Origin: Apoderus coryli
Taxonomy: Eukaryota > Arthropoda > Insecta > Coleoptera > Attelabidae
Direction of reading: 5' to 3'
NCBI GenBank assembly: GCA_911728435.2
Contig: OU452203.1
Coordinates: 22,198,134-22,262,133, forward strand
DNA: 64,000 nucleotides
Shown here: one piece after another, positions 45,561 to 54,620 of the stretch
Layout of the letters: every line of letters begins with the position of its first letter
How positions within the stretch are numbered: position 1 is the stretch's first letter
Notes under the pieces: model-generated
Database searches by the model: none
What the model was told of the DNA's origin: nothing
What the model saw: only the letters and a program-made list of their open reading frames with translations
Made by a program: the position numbers and the translations under genes

Positions 45561-45585
45561 CATCTCACTTTATCTCACTTCCCCT

Positions 45586-45826
45586 CACTTCTGAAAGCCC
45601 GATATAGCAGGCTCAATAGTTTCGGAGTTATTAATTTTTCACCATCAGGAGGGTTTTGGCTGCTATCTTTTGAAGCTTTGGTACGCCCCTGCGACGGCCT
45701 GCAAGTGATAGTGAGTATATACGTTATATTGCACATGTTGTTATCTAATTCACTCTGAAAGCCCGATATGGCAGGCTCAATAGTTTCGGAGTTATTAATT
45801 TTTCAACCAATTTGGAATCATCAGGT
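45586..45826. repeat. direct repeat inside the interrupted transposase
   Basis: CTGAAAGCCCGATAT(A/G)GCAGG with GTTTCGGAGTTATTAATTTT follow each other at 45,591-45,643 and 45,755-45,807, about 165 bp apart and nearly identical. They lie in the insert that splits the mariner pseudogene. Confidence 0.8.
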
Positions 45827-46175
45827 TTTTTGAAAATTTTGACGATCTTTACATATTTGTTTCATTAAGTTTTGAAGATTTTGTTTGTGAAGGTGACGTA
45901 TTTTGGCAAAATTGGAATTTTTGTAGAACGAACACCTTACTCCGGAGCGTGAGTCTCACGCAGAAGTTAAATAGGGAATAGGTCTAGTAATATATTATTT
46001 TTATTCTCTTTACAAACCTTTTGTTTTTATTTAACTGTAAATAAAATAATGTACTATGAAAAATGCTGGTTTTATTACACTCTAAAAGTCTATCCATCTA
46101 GTGTCTGTGTGGCGATCACGCCGCCGACTGACATTTGCAGACATACTTCTGTCGCTTCTGACTTGATACTCAGTA

Positions 46176-46424
46176 CTAAATCGACAAATTGACACTAGTG
46201 AGCATTTTTTGATTTAATAGTCTCCAAACATCTGTTCGAGGTAATGCCAATTGAGTTGGTATTCTTCTAGTGCTTATTTTTGGATCGTCTAAAACTAAAT
46301 CCACTATGTTTTCTTCAGTTTGAATGTTTAGACGATGCGGTCGTTTGTTAACTCTAGGTAAAATGCTCCCTATCGTTCTAAGCCTGTGAATATTCTTTGC
46401 GAAAAAAATCATCTTCATTGCCAA
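46176..46424 (-). pseudogene. mariner-like transposase, N-terminal HTH fragment
   Basis: RPHRLNIQTEENIVDLVLDD and STRRIPTQLALPRTDVWRLL match the second helix-turn-helix of mariner transposases (I-V-x-x-V-x-x-x-P-x-x-S-T-R...TVWRIL). It is separated from the catalytic half by about 600 bp of unrelated sequence. It probably belongs to the same gene. Confidence 0.6.
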
Positions 46425-46430
46425 CGGATA

Positions 46431-47225
46431 TAAAAAAAGATCAAAGATTCTAAAAAAAAAAACAAGTAGGTATCACATCTCAATATTCTGTTGTGATATA
46501 CAGGGAACCTTTTTTTGAAAATATTTAATTTAAATTTGGCACCTAGGAACACCTATTTGGGGTCATTTTCAGTGTACGTACAGGTCGCTACCCCTTTTAG
46601 GCGTCTTATTTTTGAAAGTAAATGTTTTGACACATTGAATATTTTGAAAATAATAAAGCAAATTTGAATGAAAAAGTATCTAGGTCCCTATACTTATTTC
46701 AAATAATATATTTTTTAATTTTAAATTGATAATAAACCTAGTTTTGCCTTTTTATCTGCGAAATATAACAAATTCAATCCAAAGAATCGTCTGATAATTA
46801 ACATCTGCTTGAAAAAAGATTACACATGGGAAAAAATCTCCAGTAGGTTAATCTTTATTCAACAGTAGCTTAGATTCTCATCAGCAATTATAAGAAACAA
46901 ATCCGCATCAATCCATAGACCTACATTCATCAGAACTGCATTTTTGATGATCATAAATGATGACAATCCTTTTGAGTTTGAGAGAGTTCGGCAGTCAATG
47001 ACAATTAAAAGAAAGAAACGTTCCATTTTTAGTTTGCTAATCTAAAAAAAGAGAGATTGGGGAAAAAGTCATCATTATTGGACTCAAATTAAATTACTTA
47101 GGTCTTTGATGCAAATAAATAATTTAAAAAAACTGGGAAAACACTTGTAAACAACTGTATATACATATTATAACGATAAACAAACCACAATGATATCTAT
47201 GCAACCAAAATTCAAAAAGGTAACC
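46431..47225. other. AT-rich non-coding stretch
   Basis: TACAGGGAACC at 46,499 is terminus-like. GCTGATGAG on the minus strand at about 46,873 lacks a following GAAA strand. No gene is seen. Confidence 0.4.
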
Positions 47226-47237
47226 GTCCTATATTAT
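47226..47237 (+). repeat. left target-site duplication of the ribozyme element
   Basis: GTCCTATATTAT here is repeated at 48,231-48,242, at the two outer borders of the ribozyme-bearing insertion. The last one or two bases are ambiguous between duplication and element. Confidence 0.75.
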
Positions 47238-47353
47238 TAAGAGGATTTCATGTCCGTAAATATAATAAATGAAAATAATTTCGTGGCAAAGCGGACTAAA
47301 ATGTTGGCTTTACCTACACAAGGAATTTTGTTTAATTTAGCAGGGCCCCAGTC
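47237..47353 (-). repeat. inverted 5' fragment (117 bp)
   Basis: It is the perfect reverse complement of 47,625-47,741 as far as read. Because that segment spans the monomer junction at 47,711/47,712, the inverted piece must derive from a template containing at least two joined monomers or a circle. It joins the first monomer with a two-base overlap (TC). Confidence 0.9.
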
Positions 47354-47524
47354 ATACTATTTTTATTTATTTCTATTTATACGACTGGTTTTACCTGTAC
47401 ATTGAGTTTGTTCGGCCTCTGCATGGTATAGGATATGCATTACTATGTACATGTAGATGATATGTGTTTACATGTGTCTACTGTTGTGTATCCTATTGTG
47501 CTTAAATGCAGGCCGATATTTGTG

Positions 47525-47598
47525 ATGGGCAGCGACTATGGTGCTCTGACGAGCTCATAACAAGAGCGAAACGAATTCGTCAGTACCTGTCGACCCAT
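47525..47598 (+). ncRNA. type I hammerhead ribozyme, copy 1
   Basis: Core CTGACGA at 47,546-47,552 (C3 U4 G5 A6 N7 G8 A9), stem II GCTC 47,553-47,556 with GAGC 47,564-47,567 and loop ATAACAA, then GAA 47,568-47,570. Stem III is A-C-G 47,571-47,573 with C-G-T 47,578-47,580 and loop AATT. C17 is base 47,581, so cleavage is predicted after the GTC triplet at 47,581. Stem I is GGTGCT 47,540-47,545 with AGTACC 47,582-47,587, extended by CGAC/GTCG and ATGGG/CCCAT across small internal loops. All invariant bases are present. The open stem I makes it type I. The 3-bp stem III resembles those of retroelement hammerheads. Confidence 0.9.
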
Positions 47599-47711
47599 GC
47601 CTCGGTCTGGTTTCTATCGAATTAGACTGGGGCCCTGCTAAATTAAACAAAATTCCTTGTGTAGGTAAAGCCAACATTTTAGTCCGCTTTGCCACGAAAT
47701 TATTTTCATTT

Positions 47712-48230
47712 ATTATATTTACGGACATGAAATCCTCTTAATTTTTCATTATTTGGCATTAAACATCGACGGCAGAACGCTTGGAGACCACCGTCCGAGC
47801 ATTGCTGAAACCCAAATATTTGGGAGATGCTGGCAGAAGGATAAAATAGTCTCCTGCTAGCGTTTTGTGTTCATACTATTTTTATTTATTTCTATTTATA
47901 CGACTGGTTTTACCTGTACATTGAGTTTGTTCGGCCTCTGCATGGTTTAGGATATGCATTACTATGTACATGTAGATGATATGTGTTTACATGTGTCTAC
48001 TGTTGTCTATCCTATTGTGCTTAAATGCAGGCCGATATTTGTGATGGGCAGCGACTATGGTGCTCTGACGAGCTCATAACAAGAGCGAAACGAATTCGTC
48101 AGTACCTGTCGACCCATGCCTCGGTCTGGTTTCTATCGAATTAGACTGGGGCCCTGCTAAATTAAACAAAATTCCTTGTGTAGGTAAAGCCAACATTTTA
48201 GTCCGCTTTGCCACGAAATTATTTTCATTT
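47712..48230 (+). repeat. complete 519-bp monomer
   Basis: It begins ATTATATTTACGGACATG and ends TTATTTTCATTT, where the target duplication starts. Its first ~159 bp are not represented in the truncated copy, apart from 30 bp in the inverted fragment. A short open stretch (ERLETTVRALLKPKYLGDAG) near 47,775-47,835 is probably fortuitous. Confidence 0.8.
48044..48117 (+). ncRNA. type I hammerhead ribozyme, copy 2
   Basis: It is identical in sequence to the first copy over the ribozyme, with the core CTGACGA at 48,065-48,071 and predicted cleavage after 48,100. The cleavage sites are 519 nt apart, so a transcript across both would release a 519-nt RNA (47,582-48,100) with ends suited to circularisation. 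Confidence 0.9.
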
Positions 48231-48242
48231 GTCCTATATTAT
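48231..48242 (+). repeat. right target-site duplication of the ribozyme element
   Basis: GTCCTATATTAT, identical to 47,226-47,237. Confidence 0.75.
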
Positions 48243-48515
48243 GTTATTTATTAATATTTCTGTCTGATACCTTTTAAGACTCCAGAAACTTGTTTTTTCT
48301 CTTTATAGCTATAGGATAATATATTATTCTGTTTTTTTTTCGCCTGCCCGGTGCTGCTGTCTTATTATTCCTGCTTTATTTTTCCCTTGCCGCTCTCTTG
48401 CACACAAAAACTTTTCTTATTCTATTTTTCTTATATTATACCCGTTTCCAGGAGAGACTACTCTATCCTTTATCGGTATATATAGATATATACGGAAGAG
48501 GCAGGAATATAAGGG
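48243..48515. other. non-coding spacer
   Basis: Mixed composition with pyrimidine-rich runs (48,340-48,430). Nothing is recognised. Confidence 0.4.
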
Positions 48516-48518
48516 CTG

Positions 48519-48700
48519 GACTCAGTAATTTAGAACCACTTAACATATTTTAATCAAATTTGGTAAAAATATACTACATGCAGGATAATATTATGTCTAT
48601 AGACATTTAATTAGCACTTAGGTATGTCGATTAAATTTTATAAAACATTGAGCGTAGGCAAGGGGTATAAAAAAGGATTCAAAAATTTAATTTCTTCAAT
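48519..48700 (+). repeat. solitary diverged A block of the 1.7-4.4 kb repeat
   Basis: ACCACTTAACATATTTTAAT, AAATTTGGTA, ACTACATGCAGGATAAT and AAAACATTGAGCGTAGGCAA align in the same order with the A block at 1741-1875 and 2559-2690. None of the 130-bp subunits follow. Confidence 0.75.
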
Positions 48701-49465
48701 TTCAATAAAAAAATAAATAAAGAAAAAACTCTAAATAGTGCAGCAGATATTTTGGTATAAAACAATTTTCAAAAAGATTTATAAACGTATATTGGGAAAA
48801 TTTTAAACTGTATGATTGAAAATGTGATGTTTTGTGAATTAGATATTTTTGTGCATATGTTTTTATAATAAATAATATACAGAGTGTACCTATATATTAT
48901 TAATTTTTTTGATTCTCCATAAGATTCCAACAATATTTGGTATCATAAAATTGACCTAAAGTCAACGGTTATGAATTCTTAACGACACCTGAAATTCAGT
49001 TTTTTCATGATAACTTTTAAACTGCTTCGTATAAATGAATGCAATTTTAGTATAATTTACGTTAGATAGGGACTCGTAGAGGAACCCTATTTAAAACAAT
49101 AGCATTTCATTAAGGCCGCAGGGGCGTACTAAAGTAGGGATTGTTAATCCCCTTTTTTTAATGCGTCGTGCTACTGTGATTTAGAAACAGTTTTTTAATA
49201 GCTTAAACATTTTGCTGGAAATCGAAATGATATGAAATTATTATTCTACATTAGGTATATTATTATGCGTTTGTTTTGTGTTCTCATGGTGTAATATTTC
49301 TTTATGTAAACAATGTTTAAGAGATTTATGATTTTACAACATTTTTAACTCATTTTGGAAGGTAAGTTCTACAACCTTTGTCACATATTAATTCTGATTG
49401 TACCTATATAAGAAAAGCATTTTGTTTATCTGTTTTAATTGTGTATTTGTATATTATCCATAGCC
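48701..49465. other. AT-rich non-coding stretch
   Basis: Nothing recognised. Confidence 0.4.
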
Positions 49466-49507
49466 CTGAAGAAGAAATCAAATAAATTTCGAAAATTCGG
49501 CGTGTAA
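49466..49507 (+). other. hammerhead-like hairpin plus GAAA motif (relic)
   Basis: CCTGAAGAAG is followed by a GAAATC...AATTTC-type hairpin and CGAAAATTCGGCG. Same order as the motifs at 0.4 and 56.2 kb. The CUGANGA box is present as CTGAAGA, but stem III and a cleavage triplet are not convincing. Confidence 0.3.
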
Positions 49508-50109
49508 ACAACAGTTTTAATCACACCACATTCAAGGCAGACTTATATATAATAAATTCCCTAGTTCGTCTCTGTGCATTTGATAAATGGTAAACGATTT
49601 TTTGATCCTTTCTTTTTCTTCCAACTGCGCTCTTTCGCCTGCTTGGAAATGGTTAAATTTTTCAAGTTCCATAAACTTCGAAGTTTGCGAGCGTTCAGTG
49701 GCTGGTTTTTATTTTTTCTCCCCTTCTTGTTTTTGATATAGGTAGTATTATTTTGCTATTCCCTCCATGGTCTTTCCAATCTACATAAATATATATTTCT
49801 CTCGGCCTGGAACACCTGAAATTTAAATAGAAATACTTATACAATAATAAATCAAATTTTTAACAATATGCTGAGGCGCCACTGCTATGTTAACGAGTTT
49901 TATGACTAAAATGTAATGAAGATCTTTTTCCCTTGCACTGTAAAAAGGTTTGTTACTATTTATTTGAAGAAAGCTCAAAATGAAACGCATGTCAATATCG
50001 TCGTCTATCATTACTGTTCATCAAGACAATGTGAGCTCGTAGCTCTAAATCTTTGGGAATATATTATGAGGATATTGACTATCTTGTTCAATGGAGGATA
50101 CCTATGTCT
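49508..50109. other. non-coding stretch
   Basis: No gene is recognised. A pyrimidine-rich patch lies at 49,590-49,780. Confidence 0.4.
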
Positions 50110-50215
50110 CATCTGCTCACATGGATTTCGTATCCGTTGGGTTAATTCTGTTCTTCAATGTTTACTGGAGTTTTGTAAGCGAGGGACATTAAATGCCCCC
50201 AAAGAAAAAAGACAG
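50110..50215 (-). repeat. dispersed repeat, copy 2 (inverted)
   Basis: It is the reverse complement of about 33,100-33,215 with scattered substitutions, and directly precedes another LINE fragment. Confidence 0.7.
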
Positions 50216-50284
50216 TTTGTCAAAAATATTGGATAGTGTCTTTTCCGGGATGTCACTTGACTGGACTTAATTATTTTAATCCCC

Positions 50285-50705
50285 GCAGGGTTCCGGTGTT
50301 CCCCAGGGCTCAGTTCTAGGCCCATTACTATTTTGTTTACAAGTCTTATGCTGCATTCTCGCTGACTTATTCTCATTTACAATTCTCTGCTGATAATTCT
50401 CATCTTTTACATTATACTTTGATAATATAAAAATGTTGATTTGGCATCAGCCAAAATCAATCAAGATCTCAGAGGTATTTATAAATATTCTTTGGCCCAT
50501 AACTTGAAAATCTTGTACAACTTAGATATCAAAATAAATGACACACAATTACCTTTCACAAATTAAGCTAAATATTTGGGCTTGATTCCTAATGTTAATT
50601 CAAGGTTTAAGGAGCACTGTCAAGGCTTAATTCAGAGATCTTATGTTCGAATTCAAATTCTTTATGCCAACAGAAATATTTTGAATTATAAAATGAGGAA
50701 AAACT
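50285..50705 (+). pseudogene. LINE reverse transcriptase relic 5
   Basis: SGVPQGSVLGPLLF is readable at about 50,292-50,335. ADD-like remnants follow near 50,385 with stops, then INQDLRGIYKYSLAHNLKI, KYLGLIPNVNSRFKEHCQGL and RSYVRIQILYANRNILN are visible in further frames. The order matches the palm and post-palm region of a LINE. It is heavily decayed, with no tail seen. Confidence 0.65.
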
Positions 50706-51825
50706 GAAAAGTACGAAATATAAACCTGTTAACCATGCTTCAGCATTCGCCTGCATTATTTAAAAGAAGCTTTACATATCAAACAGTAAATTTACTAATA
50801 TAATTAATTTGAATTTTTAAAATTGAGTGATTTGGTTTTCTGGTGCATTTTTTTCTTAGTGTATTGCATCGATTTATTATTTTTTGTTTTGTTATATAAT
50901 TTAGAAATTTATTTGTAAAGGCATCTTGAATGTTAAGTGTTAAAGAATAGCTTATATACATATTTAATAAACGCGTTTGTTATTATGAATCTAATTGGAG
51001 CGAAATTAGCCCCTTATACTACCCTTAATACCACTGCGAAATTTAAACAAAAATCGACTGAACGGTTATTAAGATATTTGGAAAAATACAGCATTTCTGG
51101 ACCCATGTTTAGGTATATGAACTTTTCGAAACATTATTTAGAAGATAGAATATAAATATATATCGCCAGTCATATCTAATTCTAGGAATTGTGCAATAAC
51201 ATTTTTTTGGAGCTTAAAAAATGCTTTAGTATTCAACGTTACAACTCGTCTTCATTCAAAATTAATACTTATAAATAATTACAAAAAAGTATTGTCAAGG
51301 TTAAAATTATATTTATACTTTTGGGAAGAACTAAGAGCGTATAGGTAGTTAATTAAACACAAAAATGTGTCTTTAAACAGATGTCTAATATTTATACGTA
51401 ACTATCTAATTAAAAATACCTACAAAGATTTACCTCCTTAGAATTTAGAATATTTTTCTAACGCTTAGGTATCAAAATAGTTGATTTTAATTAAATAAGA
51501 ATCAAAATGAACGTATTTTTGTTAGAATGAAAATCACAGCTATTTTAAACATAAATTAAGACCTAATCAACCTTTATGTTTCCACAGTATTTGTTTTTTT
51601 CTGTACAAATTAGTTTCGGGGGTAGACCTATACCTATTCGCCCTCGGAATTAGTGAGTATAATATCACGTAGAAAGTAGATTGTTTACCACACAAATTGT
51701 TGTAATTTATTAGCAGAAGGGATTATAAGATCTTGTAATTTCTTTTAAACGGGATTGTACGGGGTCTCTCTTAGATATAGAGTTCTCAGAAAATTTGGAA
51801 GTCGATCAGACTAAAAGTTATTATA
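50706..51825. other. AT-rich non-coding stretch
   Basis: Nothing is recognised except GCATTTCTGGACCCATGTTT at about 51,091, a dispersed word also at 33,437. Confidence 0.4.
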
Positions 51826-51945
51826 AATTTTTTTTATTTATTTATTGTCCTTACATGTCATTACCAAAAAAGGTTTACACAAGTCACATTAAATACTAAA
51901 ATATTACATAACACAACATAAAACATAGTAATGTATATAACTTAA

Positions 51946-52467
51946 TCAAAACAGAAAGTCAGTGGAGTAAAAAGCCTGGTCAATTAAGTAGTTTTTTAAT
52001 CTATTTTTGAACATTGCAAGGCTCAGTGTTTTCAAACTACCTGGCAAATGATTATAGCATGTGGGACCATAATAATTTACAGAATTTCTGCTTCTACCCA
52101 ACCTCATATATTCAAGAAGAATGTCATTTTTGTTTCTGGTATTGTGGTTGTGAACTTCATCATGCCTTATGTACAGATTGTAATTATTTTTCACATACAT
52201 AATTGAATTGTAGATATAGAGACACGGGAGTGTAATTATTTTACATTCTTTAAATTTAGGTCTGACATCTTCTCTAAACTTTAAATCTCTCATTATTCGA
52301 ACCACTCGTCTTTGGATTGCGAATACCCGACTAGCATGACAAAATTGTCCCCAAATTGACCAAGCATATGAAGCCACACTGTGAAAAAGGCCAAAATATG
52401 CTGATTTCAAAACATTAAAAGAGACTTCACCCTTCAAGCTTCGCAACATGAACACAACCTTAGACAA
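51946..52467 (-). pseudogene. LINE 6 C-terminal domain
   Basis: The 173 open codons read VVFMLRSLKGEVSFNVLKSA, SYAWSIWGQFCHASRVFAIQ, RRVVRIM, PKFKECKIITLPCLYIYNSI, HNHNTRNKNDILLEY, YGPTCYNHLPGSLK and a normal end, DQAFYSTDFLF. Overlap with the preceding frame shows a one- or two-base shift. Confidence 0.8.
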
Positions 52468-53155
52468 CTTGGCAGTGGTAGCTTTTGGTCCAAAGTGACA
52501 CCCAAAAACTTTACCAGACCATCAGAAACAGCAACATCCGTCTCACGTAATGTAAATATTTTAGTAGCTGTTTTATTGGCATTCATACAGAGTTTGTTAG
52601 CTGCAAACCAGTCAGCAGCCCTCGACTGTGAATTAATCATACTTGAGGCCAGAACATCACTCGACAGTCCAACATCGACAATAGTTGAATCGTCTGCAAA
52701 CAATGTCAGGTCAGAGCATGGCAGATGTAGCGGTAAATCATTAATGAAAATCAAAAACAACAGAGGTCCGAGCACCGAGCCCTGTGGGACTCCACAAGAG
52801 CTCAACAAGGGCTGAGAAGACTTTGACTCAAACATCGTTACAACATTCCTACCAGTGAGATAGGAACTCAGCAAACGAATCGAATTCGCACTCATACCGT
52901 ATCACTTCAGTTTACCCAACAAGATATCGTGTGAGACGCAATCAAACGCCTTTGTTAAATCAAGAAAAGAAGCCCCCACAAGCCTTCTACTCTCAAAAGC
53001 GGTTATAACGCTATTTATAAAGTTTTCTATAGCTGAAACGGTGTCAAGTTTCGGTCTAAATCCAAATTGTTTCGGAGAAAGTAAATTATTTCTTTCAAAA
53101 TAGTTGGCTAATTGTTTAAAGAGTATCTTTTCAAAAATTTTGCCTAGAACATTTG
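52434..53155 (-). pseudogene. LINE 6 reverse transcriptase
   Basis: Reading from 53,155 downwards: VLGKIFEKILFKQLANYF, LLSPKQFGFRPKLDT, the first catalytic motif FLDLTKAFDCVSHDILL, then a TGA just before YGMSANSIRLLSSYLTGR (52,896-52,898, probably from CGA). This is followed by SSCGVPQGSVLGPLLFLIF, the catalytic FADD at 52,689-52,700, ANKLCMNANKT and KFLGVTLDQ. A frameshift near 52,460 leads into the C-terminal domain. Catalytic residues are intact. Confidence 0.8.
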
Positions 53156-53160
53156 AATAT

Positions 53161-53824
53161 GTTTTAAAGTTAAAGTTTTAAAGTTATTTTAAATGTAAAT
53201 GCCTTTGTTACCTGAAGAAGATTTAAGTTTCTCAAGTTCCTCGTTTTCTATAGACAATAATTATAAGTTCCCCAGCCGTTCTTATCCAATAGAAGTTCTA
53301 TAAGATAATTCTTGATCAATTTTAATTTGGAAAAACTCCTTTCTGGTGTATAGGGGTTATAACAGGAAGAGCCAAAAAAAAATTATAAACTAGAGGCGAT
53401 ACTAATAAATTTTATTCTGCGAGTTCCTTAATGGTCTGCACATATTATATAATTACATGAGCTTTCTTCGCAATCACAAAAAATATTTAATTTATACAGG
53501 ATCGTCTTTAAAATAGAAAAACATTTTATTTCCGTGATCTACTAAAAGTTTAGAAATCATATGGATTTGATCTTGAGTCAAGGAAAACAAGAAAAGGAAA
53601 CGCACTTATATATCTACAACAATTGAATAACTTTGTTTTAATGATTAAAATTTAACTTAGAAATAATGTTTTTAATTTTCTTTTGAGGTAATATAAATTA
53701 TATTAACTGAAGAAGACTTTGTGAGTTCTATAATCAACAAAATATTTGTATATATTTAGATATACAATCATTATGTTCTTACATAATATCACAATAGCAA
53801 AAACACTTGAATATGTCATTCACT
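53161..53824. other. AT-rich non-coding stretch
   Basis: Nothing is recognised. CCTGAAGAAGATTTAAG at about 53,211 resembles the start of the hammerhead-like motif but lacks a GAAA strand. Confidence 0.4.
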
Positions 53825-53945
53825 ATAATGTGTTAAACAATAGAGGTCCCAGATTTGAGCCCTGTGGCACACCTGATGGAAATTCACTACTGGTGAAGCC
53901 TTAGACAGGGCTTGAGATTGAAAATGATGTTCTAAAATATAAGTT
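53825..53945 (-). pseudogene. LINE reverse transcriptase scrap 7
   Basis: On the minus strand FPSGVPQGSNLGPLLFN is readable, preceded by a degenerate SLKASPVVN-like stretch. This is the conserved PQGS motif of a LINE palm in isolation. Confidence 0.6.
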
Positions 53946-54430
53946 ACAAATGGCAGACAGCTAATTTCGATAACCCGGTATTTACGTTACATAATATACG
54001 TAAGTATACCTACTACAAGTTCATTATAAGTATATTGTGATAAGCAACAATAAAAGCTCTAATAAATAATAAAGCTCAAACCATTTATTTAAATAATGAG
54101 AACGATTTATACTAATAACTCTCTTTTAAATATTTTTAGCTTATCGTTCATGTTAACAAACCATTTACATTACCAATTTTGTTTCGAAATTTATGACGAA
54201 CAGAAATGTTAGACAATCTCATAAATATTGGAAATTTGTGGTTTTAGAAAAAAAATAGTAAAGAATTTTATCTACTAAAAGCAGATATTTTTATAGATTG
54301 TAGATACGATACTTATATAAGAAAAGTTGATAAATACTTTAATAACATCCAACTTTATCTATAAATACTTCTAAAGTTTGAAAACTTTAATTTCCTTTTT
54401 GTTTTCAACTATATATATTCAGAGAATTAG
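53946..54430. other. AT-rich non-coding stretch
   Basis: Nothing recognised. Confidence 0.45.
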
Positions 54431-54439
54431 CTCTAACTC

Positions 54440-54620
54440 TATGGATCCGAGTGAGGCCCCGGGGGTCTAGTTGCCATGGCAACGCGTACGATGGCTATTT
54501 ACCAATCAGGTTGGGGTGTGGAACAAGGATGGAGATAGTCGGGTCTGGGATTATCTTCATCTTCATTTTCTGGTTTTAGTATTGTGTCCCCCCCTTTGCC
54601 TCTCTGTTTTGTATATGCCA
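54440..54620. promoter_or_regulatory. less AT-rich island with X-box and CCAAT box
   Basis: The sequence abruptly becomes GC-richer (GAGGCCCCGGGGGTC). It contains the canonical palindromic X-box (54,470-54,483) and a CCAAT box 19 bp downstream (54,502-54,506). An ATG inside the X-box and another at 54,491 open only short frames. I interpret it as a candidate host promoter; the gene it would serve is not visible. Confidence 0.4.
54470..54483. promoter_or_regulatory. canonical palindromic X-box (RFX site)
   Basis: GTTGCCATGGCAAC is the ideal RFX consensus palindrome, with GTTGCC and its exact inverse GGCAAC around AT. It lies beside a CCAAT box and CG-containing sequence, which is uncommon in this window. 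Confidence 0.6.

Larger units (their letters stand above)
44839..46430 (-). mobile_element. mariner-like element, truncated and interrupted
   Basis: The transposase remnant is split by about 0.6 kb of unrelated sequence (about 45,570-46,175) and cut at its 3' end by the RTE-like LINE at 44,838. No inverted termini are visible. Its catalytic region resembles the element at 35.65-36.58 kb (same D2-D3 spacing, FLWGY). Confidence 0.75.
47236..48230 (+). mobile_element. retrozyme/Penelope-terminal-repeat-like element with two hammerhead ribozymes
   Basis: From 5' to 3': an inverted fragment (47,237-47,353), a 5'-truncated monomer (47,352-47,711), a complete 519-bp monomer (47,712-48,230), then the second target-site copy. 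The 360 bp shared by both monomers (47,352-47,711 and 47,871-48,230) differ at only two positions. Each monomer has a full type I hammerhead. No protein is encoded. Tandem monomers with type I hammerheads, a truncated and inverted 5' end and a target duplication of about 10-12 bp are known from animal retrozymes and Penelope-like element terminal repeats. Mobilisation by a Penelope-like reverse transcriptase in trans is inference. Confidence 0.8.
51827..53160 (-). mobile_element. LINE relic 6 (distinct family), 5'-truncated
   Basis: This minus-strand element has a 3' end of AATAAATAAATAAA-type sequence (51,827-51,850). It begins within the reverse transcriptase fingers near 53,155. Only one stop and one frameshift interrupt it, so it is relatively young. 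The protein style (FLDLTKAFDCVSH, HNTRNK, AFYSTDFLF) is that of the jockey/Kiri-like elements common in arthropods. The clade is uncertain. Confidence 0.85.

Noticed and set aside
46860..46880. CTGATGAG on the minus strand as another hammerhead
   Set aside because: No GAAA strand, stem II or cleavage triplet follows at the required distance.
47775..47835. Short open stretch in the 519-bp monomer as a protein
   Set aside because: About 20-28 codons with no start and bounded by stops; too short to support coding.
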